Shown: positions 1-8,722 of the stretch, in pieces
How the letters are laid out: each line of letters starts with the position of its first letter
Position numbering within the stretch: the first letter of the stretch is position 1
IMG/VR virus record: IMGVR_UViG_3300036715_000532
Span: 1-41,533 of that record
DNA length: 41,533 bases
Direction: 5' to 3' (one strand)
From: a virus
Notes under the pieces: generated by a model
The model's input: the letters and a program-made list of their open reading frames with translations, nothing else
What the model was told of the DNA's origin: nothing
The model's database searches: none
Made by a program: the position numbers and the translations under genes

Positions 1-127
1 TTATCAAGTTCAATAACCAGTCCCGATTAACTCTACTAGGTCAGTGGAACATCCGCGAGAAGATGCGGCAAACTGATCTCGCTTACCAACGTGAGATTGA
101 TTTCACTGACGAGCAGATGAAAGCCAA
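1..127. repeat. 127-bp terminal direct repeat, left copy (assembly overlap)
   Basis: Bases 1-127 are identical to 41407-41533. An overlap of exactly 127 bases is what a de Bruijn assembler with k=127 leaves when a circular or circularly permuted genome closes on itself. The repeat lies inside the portal gene, which reads through the join in frame, so it is most likely not a physical terminal repeat. The non-redundant genome is 41,406 bp. Confidence 0.95.
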
Positions 128-2030
128 AATCTCTAATCGCTACGGTGACCCTACTAAGTTCCAGAACATTACAGTTCCAGTAGTTATGCCTCAAGTAGAA
201 GCTGCTGTTACTTATCAGTCTTCTGTATTCCTTACTGGCACACCTATTTTCGGCTTCGTGGCTGATCCCCAATTCGAAGATGAAGCGCAGCAACTAGAAG
301 CTATTATCGAAGAGAACTCAACCCGCGGAAGTTGGGTGGAGCAGCTTATGTTATTCTTCCGAGATGGTTTCAAATATAACCTGTGCGCTATCGAAGTAGG
401 CTGGGGACGGAAAGTAACAGCGGCGCTGGAAACAGATATTAACTACTCCACATCACAAGGTAGACCTAAGGAAGTGATCTGGGAAGGTAATACTTTGCGC
501 CGTCTCGATCCATACAATACCTTCTTCGACTCTCGTGTGGCCCCAGTAGATATCCCTGCTAAGGGTGAATTTGCTGGCTGGGTTGAGATTATGTCTCGTA
601 TCCAACTAAAGAAATTCATTGCAGAACTTCCAGACAAGATTATCCCTAATGTAGTTGCAGCTTTCGAATCTGGACTTGGAGGCGGCGGAGCAGCAGAATC
701 TTATTACATTCCACAGATCAACCCAGATGCCCTGATTTTGAAGAATCCTCGCGCATCTGTAGATTGGATGGCATGGGCAGCAGTAACTGCTACTCAACAA
801 CAGATTAACTACAAGAATGTATATGAAGTAACTACTCTGTATGCGCGTATCCTTCCTGCTGACTTCGGCCTCAAAGTTCCAGCAGCTAATACGCCGCAAG
901 TATGGAAGTTTGTTATTGTTAATAATCAAGTAGTTATCTATGCAGAGCGCCTAACAAATGCTCATGGTTTGATTCCTATTCTATTTGGACAGCCTTTGGA
1001 AGATGGTCTGGCTTATCAGACTAAATCACTTGCGGATAATGCACAGCCGTTCCAAGCAATTACTTCTGCTATGTGGAACTCGGTAATTGCAGCTCGTCGT
1101 CGCGCAATATCAGATCGTGGTATATACGACCCATCTAGAATTGCAGAGCACCATATTAATAACGATAATCCATCTGCTAAGATTCCAGTGCGGCCAGCAG
1201 CCTATGGTAAGAGTGTGCAAGAAGCATATTATCCTATCCCTTTCAGAGATGACCAATCTGGTATCTTGATGCAAGAATCCCAAGGAGTGTTGCAATTCGC
1301 TAATATGGTATCTGGGCAAAACCAAGTTCGCCAAGGACAGTTTGTTAAGGGTAATAAGACACAGCGCGAATTTGATTCAGTAATGTCTAATGCTAATGGC
1401 CGTGACCAGATGACTTCTATGTTGTTGGAGTCGCAAGTATTCACTCCAATGAAGGAAATCATCAGGCTCAATACATTACAGTATCAAGCTGGTATCACTC
1501 TCTACAGCCCCTCAAAAGGTAAGAACGTAGAAATTGATCCAGTAGCTTTGCGTAAAGCAGTTATTAACTTCAAAGTATCTGATGGACTTACACCTACAGA
1601 TAAATTGATTAACTCTGATACCTTGCAAGTCGCAATGCAAGTAATTGGCTCATCGCCGCAGATTTCTGCTGGCTACAATGTGGCGCCACTGTTCTCTTAC
1701 TTCATGAAAACACAAGGTGCTCACTTATCTCCGTTTGAGAAATCGCCAGCACAACTTGCATATGAACAAGCAGTACAGCAGTGGCAACAAACTATGCAGA
1801 TGGTAGCGCAGCAACTTGCTCATGCTGATCCTACAACTGTACAGAATGTTATGAAACAATTACCTAAGCAACCAGTTCCACAGGATTATGGCTATGATCC
1901 TTCACAAGCAGTAGGTACTGGGCCATCTGGGATTGGACAAGTTACTGCTGCTATTGCCAGCCCAGATATGCAAACACGTAATATCAACAAGGTAAATAAT
2001 CCTTACGGAACTACAGGAGATTCTGCGTAA
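3..2030 (+). CDS. Portal protein (main part; true start at 41358 across the join)
   Basis: Dodecameric portal that forms the packaging and ejection vertex of the head. The frame is open to the left edge and continues the ATG at 41358, giving a 692-residue protein. The first ATG inside the window is at 63 but is probably internal. Position directly after the large terminase and before scaffold and capsid genes, length, and the Gln-rich C-terminal region fit podovirus and SU10-like portals. The N-terminal third (PVVMPQVEAAVTYQSSVFLTG onward) resembles this family. It ends in a TAATG overlap with the next gene, which suggests translational coupling. Family assignment is by context and general resemblance. 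Confidence 0.85.
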   Translation: MKFNNQSRLTLLGQWNIREKMRQTDLAYQREIDFTDEQMKAKISNRYGDPTKFQNITVPVVMPQVEAAVTYQSSVFLTGTPIFGFVADPQFEDEAQQLEAIIEENSTRGSWVEQLMLFFRDGFKYNLCAIEVGWGRKVTAALETDINYSTSQGRPKEVIWEGNTLRRLDPYNTFFDSRVAPVDIPAKGEFAGWVEIMSRIQLKKFIAELPDKIIPNVVAAFESGLGGGGAAESYYIPQINPDALILKNPRASVDWMAWAAVTATQQQINYKNVYEVTTLYARILPADFGLKVPAANTPQVWKFVIVNNQVVIYAERLTNAHGLIPILFGQPLEDGLAYQTKSLADNAQPFQAITSAMWNSVIAARRRAISDRGIYDPSRIAEHHINNDNPSAKIPVRPAAYGKSVQEAYYPIPFRDDQSGILMQESQGVLQFANMVSGQNQVRQGQFVKGNKTQREFDSVMSNANGRDQMTSMLLESQVFTPMKEIIRLNTLQYQAGITLYSPSKGKNVEIDPVALRKAVINFKVSDGLTPTDKLINSDTLQVAMQVIGSSPQISAGYNVAPLFSYFMKTQGAHLSPFEKSPAQLAYEQAVQQWQQTMQMVAQQLAHADPTTVQNVMKQLPKQPVPQDYGYDPSQAVGTGPSGIGQVTAAIASPDMQTRNINKVNNPYGTTGDSA

Positions 2031-2320
2031 TGTCAACCTTAATACCCAACACGTTTTCATCTTATCAGCTTACACGAGAGGAAGATCTCTCAGGAAGGAT
2101 TCTTAACACACAACAAAGACAAGTACTGCAAAACCAGCTATCTTCAATTGCAACGGATAAGTTAAATCTTATCTTTAATCCAAAGGAACCAGAGGATTAC
2201 GCAATGCAGGTAGCTTATAAGCAAGGTCAGCTGGATTTTATTAACTATCTCCTAGCTGAGTCAGAAGAAGCAGGAGCAATTGCTTACCATCAAAAAGTAA
2301 CATCAACTAATCAGGAGTAA
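2030..2320 (+). CDS. Small head-region protein, unknown function
   Basis: A 96-residue acidic, Gln/Leu-rich protein between portal and scaffold. The start codon overlaps the portal stop (TAATG) and AGGAGA lies upstream. The sequence is largely helical by composition, with no Cys cluster or membrane span. Small genes at this place are often head-completion or assembly cofactors, but I recognise no family. Confidence 0.8.
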   Translation: MSTLIPNTFSSYQLTREEDLSGRILNTQQRQVLQNQLSSIATDKLNLIFNPKEPEDYAMQVAYKQGQLDFINYLLAESEEAGAIAYHQKVTSTNQE

Positions 2321-2326
2321 TTAAAA

Positions 2327-3067
2327 ATGAGCATCATGGACAAACTGTTCGGTACTGCACCGGCGCAAACTGCCCCTACCCAACAACCCGCATCAGGTAC
2401 TGGTAATCCCGGGAATATTCCACAAGGAGCTGGCACGCAGCCTGCTGCTGGTAGTGGCGTTGTTCCAGCAGGAGCCGCCAATGAACCTACGAAACCAGAA
2501 TCCCCACTGGATGGCTTTAGTGACCTATGGCAGCCTCCTACTAAACCTGAGGGCACAGCGGGGGAACCTGCTAACTTCTTTAATGTAGATCCTGCTAAGT
2601 TAATGGAATCTGCTAAGAGAGTTGACTTCAGTAAGGCAATTACTCCCGAACAGTTAGCTGCAATTCAGCAAGGTGGCGAAGGTGCTACTAAAGCGTTTGC
2701 AGAAGCAATGAACTCTGTAGCACAACAAACTTTCGCACAATCCGCAATGGCAACTACTAAGATCGTCGAAGCAGCACTTGCTAAGGCTGAGGCATCTTAT
2801 GACGCAAAGATCCCGGGTATGCTCAAGAAACAGCAAGTTAATGAGAACCTGCGGCAAGACAATCCTATCTTCAATCATCCAGCAACAGCTCCTATTCTGT
2901 CCGCAATTGAACATCAGCTTACATTGAAGAATCCAACAGCGTCTGCTGCTGAGATTACCAATATGGCTAAAGACTACATGACTCAATTCGGCGCAGCTCT
3001 AGCTCCTAAGCCTGAGCCTGTGAAACCAGCTAAGGGCGAAATCGACTGGAATAGCTTCCTAAACTAA
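2327..3067 (+). CDS. Putative scaffolding protein
   Basis: A 246-residue protein with a low-complexity Pro/Gly/Ala/Thr N-terminal half (about residues 10-75), then a charged helical Ala/Gln/Lys-rich region and a short C-terminal tail ending WNSFLN. An unstructured N-terminus, a helical body and location between portal and capsid genes are typical of podovirus scaffolds, which template procapsid assembly and then leave. No catalytic motif is seen. AGGAG precedes the ATG. The scaffold call rests on context and composition. Confidence 0.65.
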   Translation: MSIMDKLFGTAPAQTAPTQQPASGTGNPGNIPQGAGTQPAAGSGVVPAGAANEPTKPESPLDGFSDLWQPPTKPEGTAGEPANFFNVDPAKLMESAKRVDFSKAITPEQLAAIQQGGEGATKAFAEAMNSVAQQTFAQSAMATTKIVEAALAKAEASYDAKIPGMLKKQQVNENLRQDNPIFNHPATAPILSAIEHQLTLKNPTASAAEITNMAKDYMTQFGAALAPKPEPVKPAKGEIDWNSFLN

Positions 3068-3098
3068 AACTTTCTTGTAATCTAATAGGAGAATCAAA

Positions 3099-3749
3099 AT
3101 GGGCATTCTTAAGCCTGTAGTATGTGACGGTATAACTCATCGTCAAATCGCTGTCGGTGATATTGTTGCGGGTGCAGAAGTTGTTCCTGCTACTAACGCT
3201 GGCACAGCAGTAACACTTACTGGTTCCATGCTATCGCTTGGTAATTTTCTTGGCAGTCCCGGCTCCGCTAGCACTCTGACACTGGATACGGCGGCTAATA
3301 TTATTGCAGCTCTGTCTGGCGGTCTTGGTAGTGTTGGTATCCAGAATGGTACTAGCTTCCGTTTCCGTGTTATCCAGACTACGGCGTTCACAGCTACTCT
3401 GCAAGCTACAGCTAATACTGGTATTACTGTTAATCGTGGTGTTGTACCTGCATCTGGTTTCAAGGAGTTCTTGGTAACTATTGTGAATGGTACTCCAGCT
3501 CAGACTTTCCAAGCTAATACTACCAATGCAAGTAACATCGTAACTGGTCTGACTAGTGCACAAGCAGCACAGCTGTCAGTTGGTCAAGTAGTAATCAATG
3601 CTGTCAATGGTCTGCAAGGTACATCCGTTACAGCAGTCAATGTTACCTTGGGCACTGTATCTCTGTCTGGTAATGCTAACGCTACATCTACCTCTCCAGT
3701 CGCAGTCAGCTTCAGCCCAGTTGTCCAAATCGACGGTCTGTCCGCTTAA
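3099..3749 (+). CDS. Putative capsid decoration/accessory protein
   Basis: A 216-residue Thr/Val/Ala/Gly-rich, apparently all-beta protein between scaffold and major capsid, preceded by AATAGGAGAA. Residues about 138-205 form a small beta module (VGQVVINAVNGLQGTSVTAV) that resembles residues 70-125 of the downstream major capsid protein. Few charges and no Cys cluster fit a virion surface protein. Head decoration is the likeliest role; a head fibre is an alternative. Confidence 0.6.
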   Translation: MGILKPVVCDGITHRQIAVGDIVAGAEVVPATNAGTAVTLTGSMLSLGNFLGSPGSASTLTLDTAANIIAALSGGLGSVGIQNGTSFRFRVIQTTAFTATLQATANTGITVNRGVVPASGFKEFLVTIVNGTPAQTFQANTTNASNIVTGLTSAQAAQLSVGQVVINAVNGLQGTSVTAVNVTLGTVSLSGNANATSTSPVAVSFSPVVQIDGLSA

Positions 3750-3779
3750 GTCTATAACTAACAAGAAAAGGAAACTAAA

Positions 3780-5000
3780 ATGTCTGCTGGTATTTTTTCA
3801 ACTGCTCTGCTTACACAAGACCTAGCTAAGAGATCATTTGCGGGTATGATTACTCGCTTGATGCCAAATGGTACTGCACCTCTGTTTGGTATTACTTCTA
3901 TGCTGGACTCTGATACAGCAGTAGCTATCGAACATGGCTTCTTTACTAAGACCATGCTCTTCCCACAACTTACTGTATCTGCTGCTGGTCAAGCTGCTGG
4001 TGATACTACCTTCACAGTTGGTTCTACTACTAACGTGCTCCCCGGCATGATTATGCGCGTAGATACAACTGGCGAAAATATTATCATCAACAGTGTGCTG
4101 TCCGCAACTCAAGTGTCTGTATCTCGTGCAATTGGCTCTGTTGCTGCACAAGCTATCGCTGCTTCTGTTAATCTGTATCAAGTTGGTAATGCTTACGAAG
4201 AATCTTCTATGCGTCCTAATGCATTGATTATTAATCCAGTTCGTATTACTAACTTCACTCAGATCTTCCGTAATACTTGGGCAATCTCCGATTCCGTCCG
4301 TACTACAATGATGATCGCAGGTGATACTAATGTTGCTGAAAGTCGTCAAGATTGTGCCGCCTTCCACGCTGCTGACATCGAGAAGGCTATCTTCTTTGGT
4401 CAGAAGTCACAAGGTACACGTAATGGTCAGCCTTTCCGTACTATGGATGGCTTGCTGAACATTGTTGGTAACATCGGTTACTATCCCTCGTACTACGCTT
4501 CTCCAAACGTAACAACTGCTGGTGGTACTACTAACTACACACAACTGGAAGCTGCTCTCGATCCAGTGTTCAACCAAGCTACTGATCCTAAGGTTGCTAA
4601 TGAGCGTGTGCTGTTTGTTGGCGGTCAAGCTAAACGGGTACTTAATAACATTGGTCGCTTGAATGGTACTTACTATATGGTTGATGGTCAAACCTCTTGG
4701 GGTCTGCAATTCACAACTATTAAGACTGCTCGTGGTACGTTCCGTGTTATCGAACATCCGCTGTTTAACTCCAATACCAGTTGGTCTAAGATGGCAGTAG
4801 CTGTTGATCTGTCCTCTTTCCGTCTGGCTTACTTGGGTGATCGTAAGACTCAGAACAAGGAGTTCAATCAAGACGCTGATGCTAATGATAATGGCATCGA
4901 CGCAGTTGGTGGTACTCTGACTACTGAGCTTACAGCAGTTGTTAAGAATCCTCCAGCTAATGCAGTTATCTATAACCTGACTGCTGCGGCACAAGGTTAA
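3780..5000 (+). CDS. Major capsid protein, SU10/DUF5309-like
   Basis: A 406-residue HK97-fold-type capsid subunit. The features around RMRPNALIINPVRI-like residues 145-160 (SMRPNALIINPVRITNFTQI), the DIEKAIFFGQ helix near 199 and the C-terminal KTARGTFRVIEHPLF strand match the SU10 major capsid family. A beta-rich insertion at about 65-130 looks like an added surface domain. AAAAGGAAAC precedes the ATG. An intrinsic terminator lies just after the stop (5037-5068), probably setting the high expression of this gene apart from downstream tail genes. Confidence 0.88.
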   Translation: MSAGIFSTALLTQDLAKRSFAGMITRLMPNGTAPLFGITSMLDSDTAVAIEHGFFTKTMLFPQLTVSAAGQAAGDTTFTVGSTTNVLPGMIMRVDTTGENIIINSVLSATQVSVSRAIGSVAAQAIAASVNLYQVGNAYEESSMRPNALIINPVRITNFTQIFRNTWAISDSVRTTMMIAGDTNVAESRQDCAAFHAADIEKAIFFGQKSQGTRNGQPFRTMDGLLNIVGNIGYYPSYYASPNVTTAGGTTNYTQLEAALDPVFNQATDPKVANERVLFVGGQAKRVLNNIGRLNGTYYMVDGQTSWGLQFTTIKTARGTFRVIEHPLFNSNTSWSKMAVAVDLSSFRLAYLGDRKTQNKEFNQDADANDNGIDAVGGTLTTELTAVVKNPPANAVIYNLTAAAQG

Positions 5001-5036
5001 TAGGTAGTATAACTATAACATTGCAATCAACAAACT

Positions 5037-5068
5037 CCTCTCACTGTTTAATTACGGTGAGAGGTTTT
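5037..5068 (+). terminator. Intrinsic terminator after the capsid gene
   Basis: An 8-bp perfect stem (CCTCTCAC at 5037-5044, GTGAGAGG at 5057-5064) with a 12-base loop is followed by TTTT. The stem and short U run predict partial termination, so downstream tail genes would be made at lower level than capsid. Confidence 0.8.
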
Positions 5069-5091
5069 CAACAGAAAAGGAAGTTTCAATC

Positions 5092-5505
5092 ATGGCTATC
5101 AAATCATTGTTTAAATCCCGTATTCCATTCATTCAGTATTTCTTCAAGAATGGTAAACAAGCCGCATTTCTGAACGGTGAATTTATTACTGATGTTCCCT
5201 CAGAAGTAGAAGAACTTAACTTGGAGGTGACTTCAGGTCATCCACACATCTTTATTGACGAAGAAAAGAAGACAATTGATACTAATCAACTTGATCCACT
5301 CGACGAGATTCGCCGTAAAGCTGTAGAAGAATACAGAGCAAGTATTGCAGCAGCCACTGATAAGAACCAAGATCGCGGAAGTACCGAACAAGGTAAGCTG
5401 GAAGGTATTGCCTCTACTAGCACAATCGCTGATGCATCCGCTAGTTCTGACGCTGCAGCCGGTAATCCTGCTATTGCAGCAGCTCTTGCTAATCTCACTA
5501 AGTAG
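5092..5505 (+). CDS. Head-region protein, unknown function
   Basis: A 137-residue protein with a basic N-terminus, a central acidic stretch and a low-complexity Ala/Ser/Thr C-terminal half (from about residue 85). AAAAGGAAG precedes the ATG. It lies between capsid and the tail adaptor, where head-completion or connector genes are usual. No recognisable family or catalytic motif. Confidence 0.75.
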   Translation: MAIKSLFKSRIPFIQYFFKNGKQAAFLNGEFITDVPSEVEELNLEVTSGHPHIFIDEEKKTIDTNQLDPLDEIRRKAVEEYRASIAAATDKNQDRGSTEQGKLEGIASTSTIADASASSDAAAGNPAIAAALANLTK

Positions 5506-5534
5506 TACAGTATAATAATAGAGGGCTTTAAGCT

Positions 5535-6128
5535 ATGACTTCCTTTGCAGATATGTTAACTCAAGTATACACGATCACAGGTCGTCCCGATCTTGTGACT
5601 GAAACTACTTTAGCTCTCAAGCAAGCTACGCTTAAAGCCCATAACTCCGACTTCTTCCCTAGGGATATTTATGAGACTGGTATATCCTTCGCTGCTGCTG
5701 ACTATATACAGCAGTTCGATTACCAATCAGTCTTGCCGCGGTGGAGAGCGTTAAAATACATTCGCAAGTTTGATTCAGTGAACAACTCGGCGGGAAAGTT
5801 CTTGAAAGTAATCACTCCTGAACAGATACTAGATGGCTATGGCAATGAGAAAGCCGACATCTGTTACCAAGCTGGGTCTAAGTTACAGATTAAAACATAC
5901 GAACAGAATCAGTATTTTCTTCTAGGTTGTTACTTAAATCCATCGGTTGATCCTCTGAATTATATTTCATGGATTGCTGAAGTACAACCTGATGCGATAG
6001 TTGTATTAGCATCAGCTGCTATTTTTAAGATGGTTGGTTTCGATGAACAAGCATCTATGTATACACAACTTGCAGCAGATCAGTTAGGTATGCTGAAGGT
6101 TTCTTATTTACAGACGATTGGATACTAA
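5535..6128 (+). CDS. Putative tail adaptor (tail tubular A / gp11-like)
   Basis: A 197-residue protein beginning MTSFADMLTQVYTITGRPDL, a pattern common in podovirus connector and tail tubular A proteins, which sit beneath the portal and hold the nozzle. It has a helical N-terminus, an aromatic-rich middle and a helical C-terminus (AAIFKMVGFDEQASMY). AGAGGG precedes the start. Order capsid, adaptor, fibre, nozzle supports the call. Confidence 0.65.
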   Translation: MTSFADMLTQVYTITGRPDLVTETTLALKQATLKAHNSDFFPRDIYETGISFAAADYIQQFDYQSVLPRWRALKYIRKFDSVNNSAGKFLKVITPEQILDGYGNEKADICYQAGSKLQIKTYEQNQYFLLGCYLNPSVDPLNYISWIAEVQPDAIVVLASAAIFKMVGFDEQASMYTQLAADQLGMLKVSYLQTIGY

Positions 6129-6129
6129 C

Positions 6130-7479
6130 ATGAGCGGCTCTATTTGGAATCCCGGGGGCACACTTATCAACTCAGTTGAATCAAATACTACTGAGGAATC
6201 ATTAATTGCCTCCGCTGGACAAACTACGTTTACACTAACAACGATAGCATATGAGGTAGGGGCTGGCGCTCTTGTTATTTACAGGAATGGACAAAGACTT
6301 AGAATAGGGGATGATTTTACAGAAGTAAGTTCTACCAGTTTCAATCTCCTAGTGTCTCCCGCTGTGGCTGCTGGAGAAATAATTACTGCTGTTACAGGAC
6401 TTACTACTGCTTATGCCGCCGCTGCTGCTATCTCAGCAACGAATGCTGCAACAAGTGCTACTGCTTCCGCAAGTTCGGCAACCGATGCTGCCAATTCCGC
6501 CACTGCTGCTTCGAATGCTCCTGTAGCCGTGCCAACTCACGCAGCAGCATCTAAGGCTACTCCAGCAGATGCTGATGAGTTTCCGCTAGTTGATAGTGCT
6601 GCTTCATTTGTATTGAAGAAGTGGACATGGGCAAATCTGAAGGCGGCACTGACGATAGATAACTCCATCAACGATTTCCGCCTGTCTCTTCAAACTGGCG
6701 TACCTGTCCCAACAGCAGATCAGACATCAGTAAACGGAGTGTACCTTATTCCCTATAAGGGAAACAGAATTGCCTTGTACAACGGCACTGTGTGGAATAT
6801 ACGTATTGCCGCACAGCAATTTACATCTCTCGGGACTCTCGTTGCAAGCCGCCCTTACGATGTATTCTGCTACGACAACGCAGGTACTCCTACGCTGGAA
6901 TATCTGGCGTGGACAAATGATACAACTCGAGCAACTGCACTAACCTATCAAGATGGCGTGCTAGTTAAATCAGGAGATGCGACTCGGCGCTATCTTGGCT
7001 CATTCTATACCACGTCAACAACTACAACGGAAGATTCTGTTGCCAACCGCTATCTGTGGAATTACTACAACAGAGTAGTACGTCCGATGAAGAGGGTGGA
7101 GGCAACGGCATCTTGGACATATGCAACGGCAGCATGGAGGCAGGCAAATGGTTCCGTAGCTAACCAGCTTAACTTTATTGTTGGTATGGCAGAGGATGTT
7201 GTGTGTGCTGATGTTCTAGGAAGTTTCAGTGGGCCAAGCACAACCACGACTGCTTACGTTGGTATCGGACTTAATGCTACCAATGCAAATAGCGGGGTAA
7301 GTGCTGCCGGCGCATCAAATACTACTTACATGGGGGGTGTACCTCTTTCATCAGCCTTTAAAGGGCACCCAGCAGTAGGCAGAAATTACCTTGCATGGAT
7401 CGAGTACGCAGGTGGCTCTACCTGTACATTCTATGGTAGCACGAGTAGTACTGGCATTATAGGGGATGTTATAGCATGA
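6130..7479 (+). CDS. Tail fibre or tailspike protein
   Basis: A 449-residue fibre. Residues about 15-95 resemble the virion-attaching N-terminal domain of podovirus fibres (FTLTTIAYEVGAGALVIYRNGQRL). Residues about 98-135 are an Ala/Ser/Thr heptad-like stretch (ATNAATSATASASSATDAAN) typical of trimeric fibre stalks. The C-terminal part is beta-rich, Gly/Ser/Thr-rich and probably receptor-facing. The ATG at 6130 is chosen because it lies two bases after the previous stop. The end overlaps the next small gene (ATGA). No enzyme signature for capsule cleavage is seen. Confidence 0.8.
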   Translation: MSGSIWNPGGTLINSVESNTTEESLIASAGQTTFTLTTIAYEVGAGALVIYRNGQRLRIGDDFTEVSSTSFNLLVSPAVAAGEIITAVTGLTTAYAAAAAISATNAATSATASASSATDAANSATAASNAPVAVPTHAAASKATPADADEFPLVDSAASFVLKKWTWANLKAALTIDNSINDFRLSLQTGVPVPTADQTSVNGVYLIPYKGNRIALYNGTVWNIRIAAQQFTSLGTLVASRPYDVFCYDNAGTPTLEYLAWTNDTTRATALTYQDGVLVKSGDATRRYLGSFYTTSTTTTEDSVANRYLWNYYNRVVRPMKRVEATASWTYATAAWRQANGSVANQLNFIVGMAEDVVCADVLGSFSGPSTTTTAYVGIGLNATNANSGVSAAGASNTTYMGGVPLSSAFKGHPAVGRNYLAWIEYAGGSTCTFYGSTSSTGIIGDVIA

Positions 7480-7640
7480 AACTATTTGAATTGCACGACA
7501 AAATTGCATTAGTATGTCCGATCATCGGAATCAACTCTGATGGTATTATCTGCTTCAAGGATGAAGCAACGGATGACCAGAAGACGCAAGCTAAAGCTAT
7601 GATGGACTTGCATTATAGTGAACTGGAATTGATGCCATGA
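7476..7640 (+). CDS. 54-aa fibre-associated small protein
   Basis: ATG at 7476 overlaps the fibre stop (ATGA) and the stop at 7638-7640 overlaps the next ATG. The product starts MKLFELHDKIALVCPIIG and has an FKDEATDDQKTQAKAMMD segment. That DEAT-x-x-Q-x-x-A pattern recurs in short genes beside phage fibre genes, which suggests a fibre assembly or chaperone-like role. Tight double coupling supports real translation. Confidence 0.75.
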   Translation: MKLFELHDKIALVCPIIGINSDGIICFKDEATDDQKTQAKAMMDLHYSELELMP

Positions 7641-7996
7641 AGCTGACTATCTCTTTAATTATCTGGCTATTTTGGCTTGTCTTCGCCATCTCAGGATTGA
7701 TTGCGGTTCCTATTCTGCTGGCTTTCGGCTGGGAAGGTTACACCGGGCCGTGGGGTAACTCGCTATATGGTAAGTATGGAAACGGCACAACCCTCACTCG
7801 CTCCAATGCTTATCTATTCCTAGCAATCCGCAACCCTGCCAGTAATGTAGGAAGGCACTGGTTTGGTGTGCCTGCTACCGCTACGTGGCCTTGGTATGTT
7901 GATAACAATTGGATTCGCTACGGCTGGGCTGAAAAGCCTGATAGCAGGGATGGAAGCCGTAAGTTTTATTTCAACCCGTTTCGCTGGACACATTAG
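7637..7996 (+). CDS. Small membrane-anchored protein (possibly DUF7338-like)
   Basis: A 119-residue protein with a strong N-terminal transmembrane segment (about residues 4-29, LIIWLFWLVFAISGLIAVPI) and a Trp/Tyr/Asn-rich polar remainder. The AIRNPASNVGRHWFGVP segment resembles small phage proteins annotated DUF7338. It is coupled by ATGA to the preceding gene. Role unknown; location in the fibre block suggests a late gene. Confidence 0.7.
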   Translation: MKLTISLIIWLFWLVFAISGLIAVPILLAFGWEGYTGPWGNSLYGKYGNGTTLTRSNAYLFLAIRNPASNVGRHWFGVPATATWPWYVDNNWIRYGWAEKPDSRDGSRKFYFNPFRWTH

Positions 7997-8011
7997 AAGA
8001 AGGGTATAACG

Positions 8012-8404
8012 ATGACAACACTATCTACTCACCAGCTTGTAACAGCTGCTGGTACTGATCTTGAAACAGCTTTAGCAAACAAACTAGATGTAGCTGACTT
8101 TATAGGCTCTCTAGGAAGTGGCTCACTAGTGTTACCTAACGGGGATATTATCAAAATAGGTACTATCGCTTCTACAGCATCTATTGGAGCTAACGGAACT
8201 TTGCAGGTTACCGTTACATTTGCCGCAGCGTTCCCTAATAACTGTCTCTACTTTAATGCTGTGCTGACTCCTGCTGTGTCAACAGACTTTTACGGACTGA
8301 CTTCGCTTGTTTCACTTACTAAGACTGCTGCTGTCTTTATTGTAAAGAATGGAGCCACTGCACAGGCTGTTGCCTCGGGCAAGTTCTTTGCTTTAGGTAA
8401 CTGA
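8012..8404 (+). CDS. Short fibre protein with gp53-like C-terminal domain
   Basis: A 130-residue protein. The C-terminal 85 residues (DIIKIGTIAST...VTVTFAAAFPNNCLYFNAVLTP) resemble the gp53-like receptor-binding tip found at the end of many fibres. The N-terminal 40 residues could form a short helical attachment. It may be a separate tip subunit for the fibre encoded upstream. AGAAGGG precedes the start. Confidence 0.7.
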   Translation: MTTLSTHQLVTAAGTDLETALANKLDVADFIGSLGSGSLVLPNGDIIKIGTIASTASIGANGTLQVTVTFAAAFPNNCLYFNAVLTPAVSTDFYGLTSLVSLTKTAAVFIVKNGATAQAVASGKFFALGN

Positions 8405-8446
8405 TTCGAATTCGAATAACAAGCTTCCTATAGGATAACAATAAAA

Positions 8447-8722
8447 ATGGATGCAAAAGAAAGAAGGCATAAAATCTTGGGTGAAGAAGATATCGAAGCT
8501 ATAGCCTTAAAATTAACAGAGTTCTCTGGGCTAACGCCGGAAGATCATAAGAATCATCACGAGCTTCTGGAGTTATTCATAAAGGAGCACAAAAGAAAGA
8601 TAGAAAGAAAGGAGAAGTGGTTGCAATCTACCCTTGGTTGGTTTACTGTAACTGTTCTAGGAGGCCTTGGAACATTAGTATACCACGGACTCCAATGGCT
8701 GATAGATCACTATAAATCATGA
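8447..8722 (+). CDS. Small tail-anchored membrane protein (holin-like candidate)
   Basis: A 91-residue protein with a highly charged helical cytoplasmic region (Lys/Glu/His-rich, about residues 1-60) and one C-terminal membrane span (about 64-84, TLGWFTVTVLGGLGTLVYHGL). It overlaps the next gene by ATGA. The topology suits a membrane accessory to lysis or injection, but no holin family is clearly recognised. Confidence 0.7.
   Translation: MDAKERRHKILGEEDIEAIALKLTEFSGLTPEDHKNHHELLELFIKEHKRKIERKEKWLQSTLGWFTVTVLGGLGTLVYHGLQWLIDHYKS

Noticed and set aside
1-127. Physical T7-type direct terminal repeat
   Set aside because: The length equals a common assembler k-mer (127) and the repeat lies inside the continuous portal gene, so it is more likely an assembly overlap.
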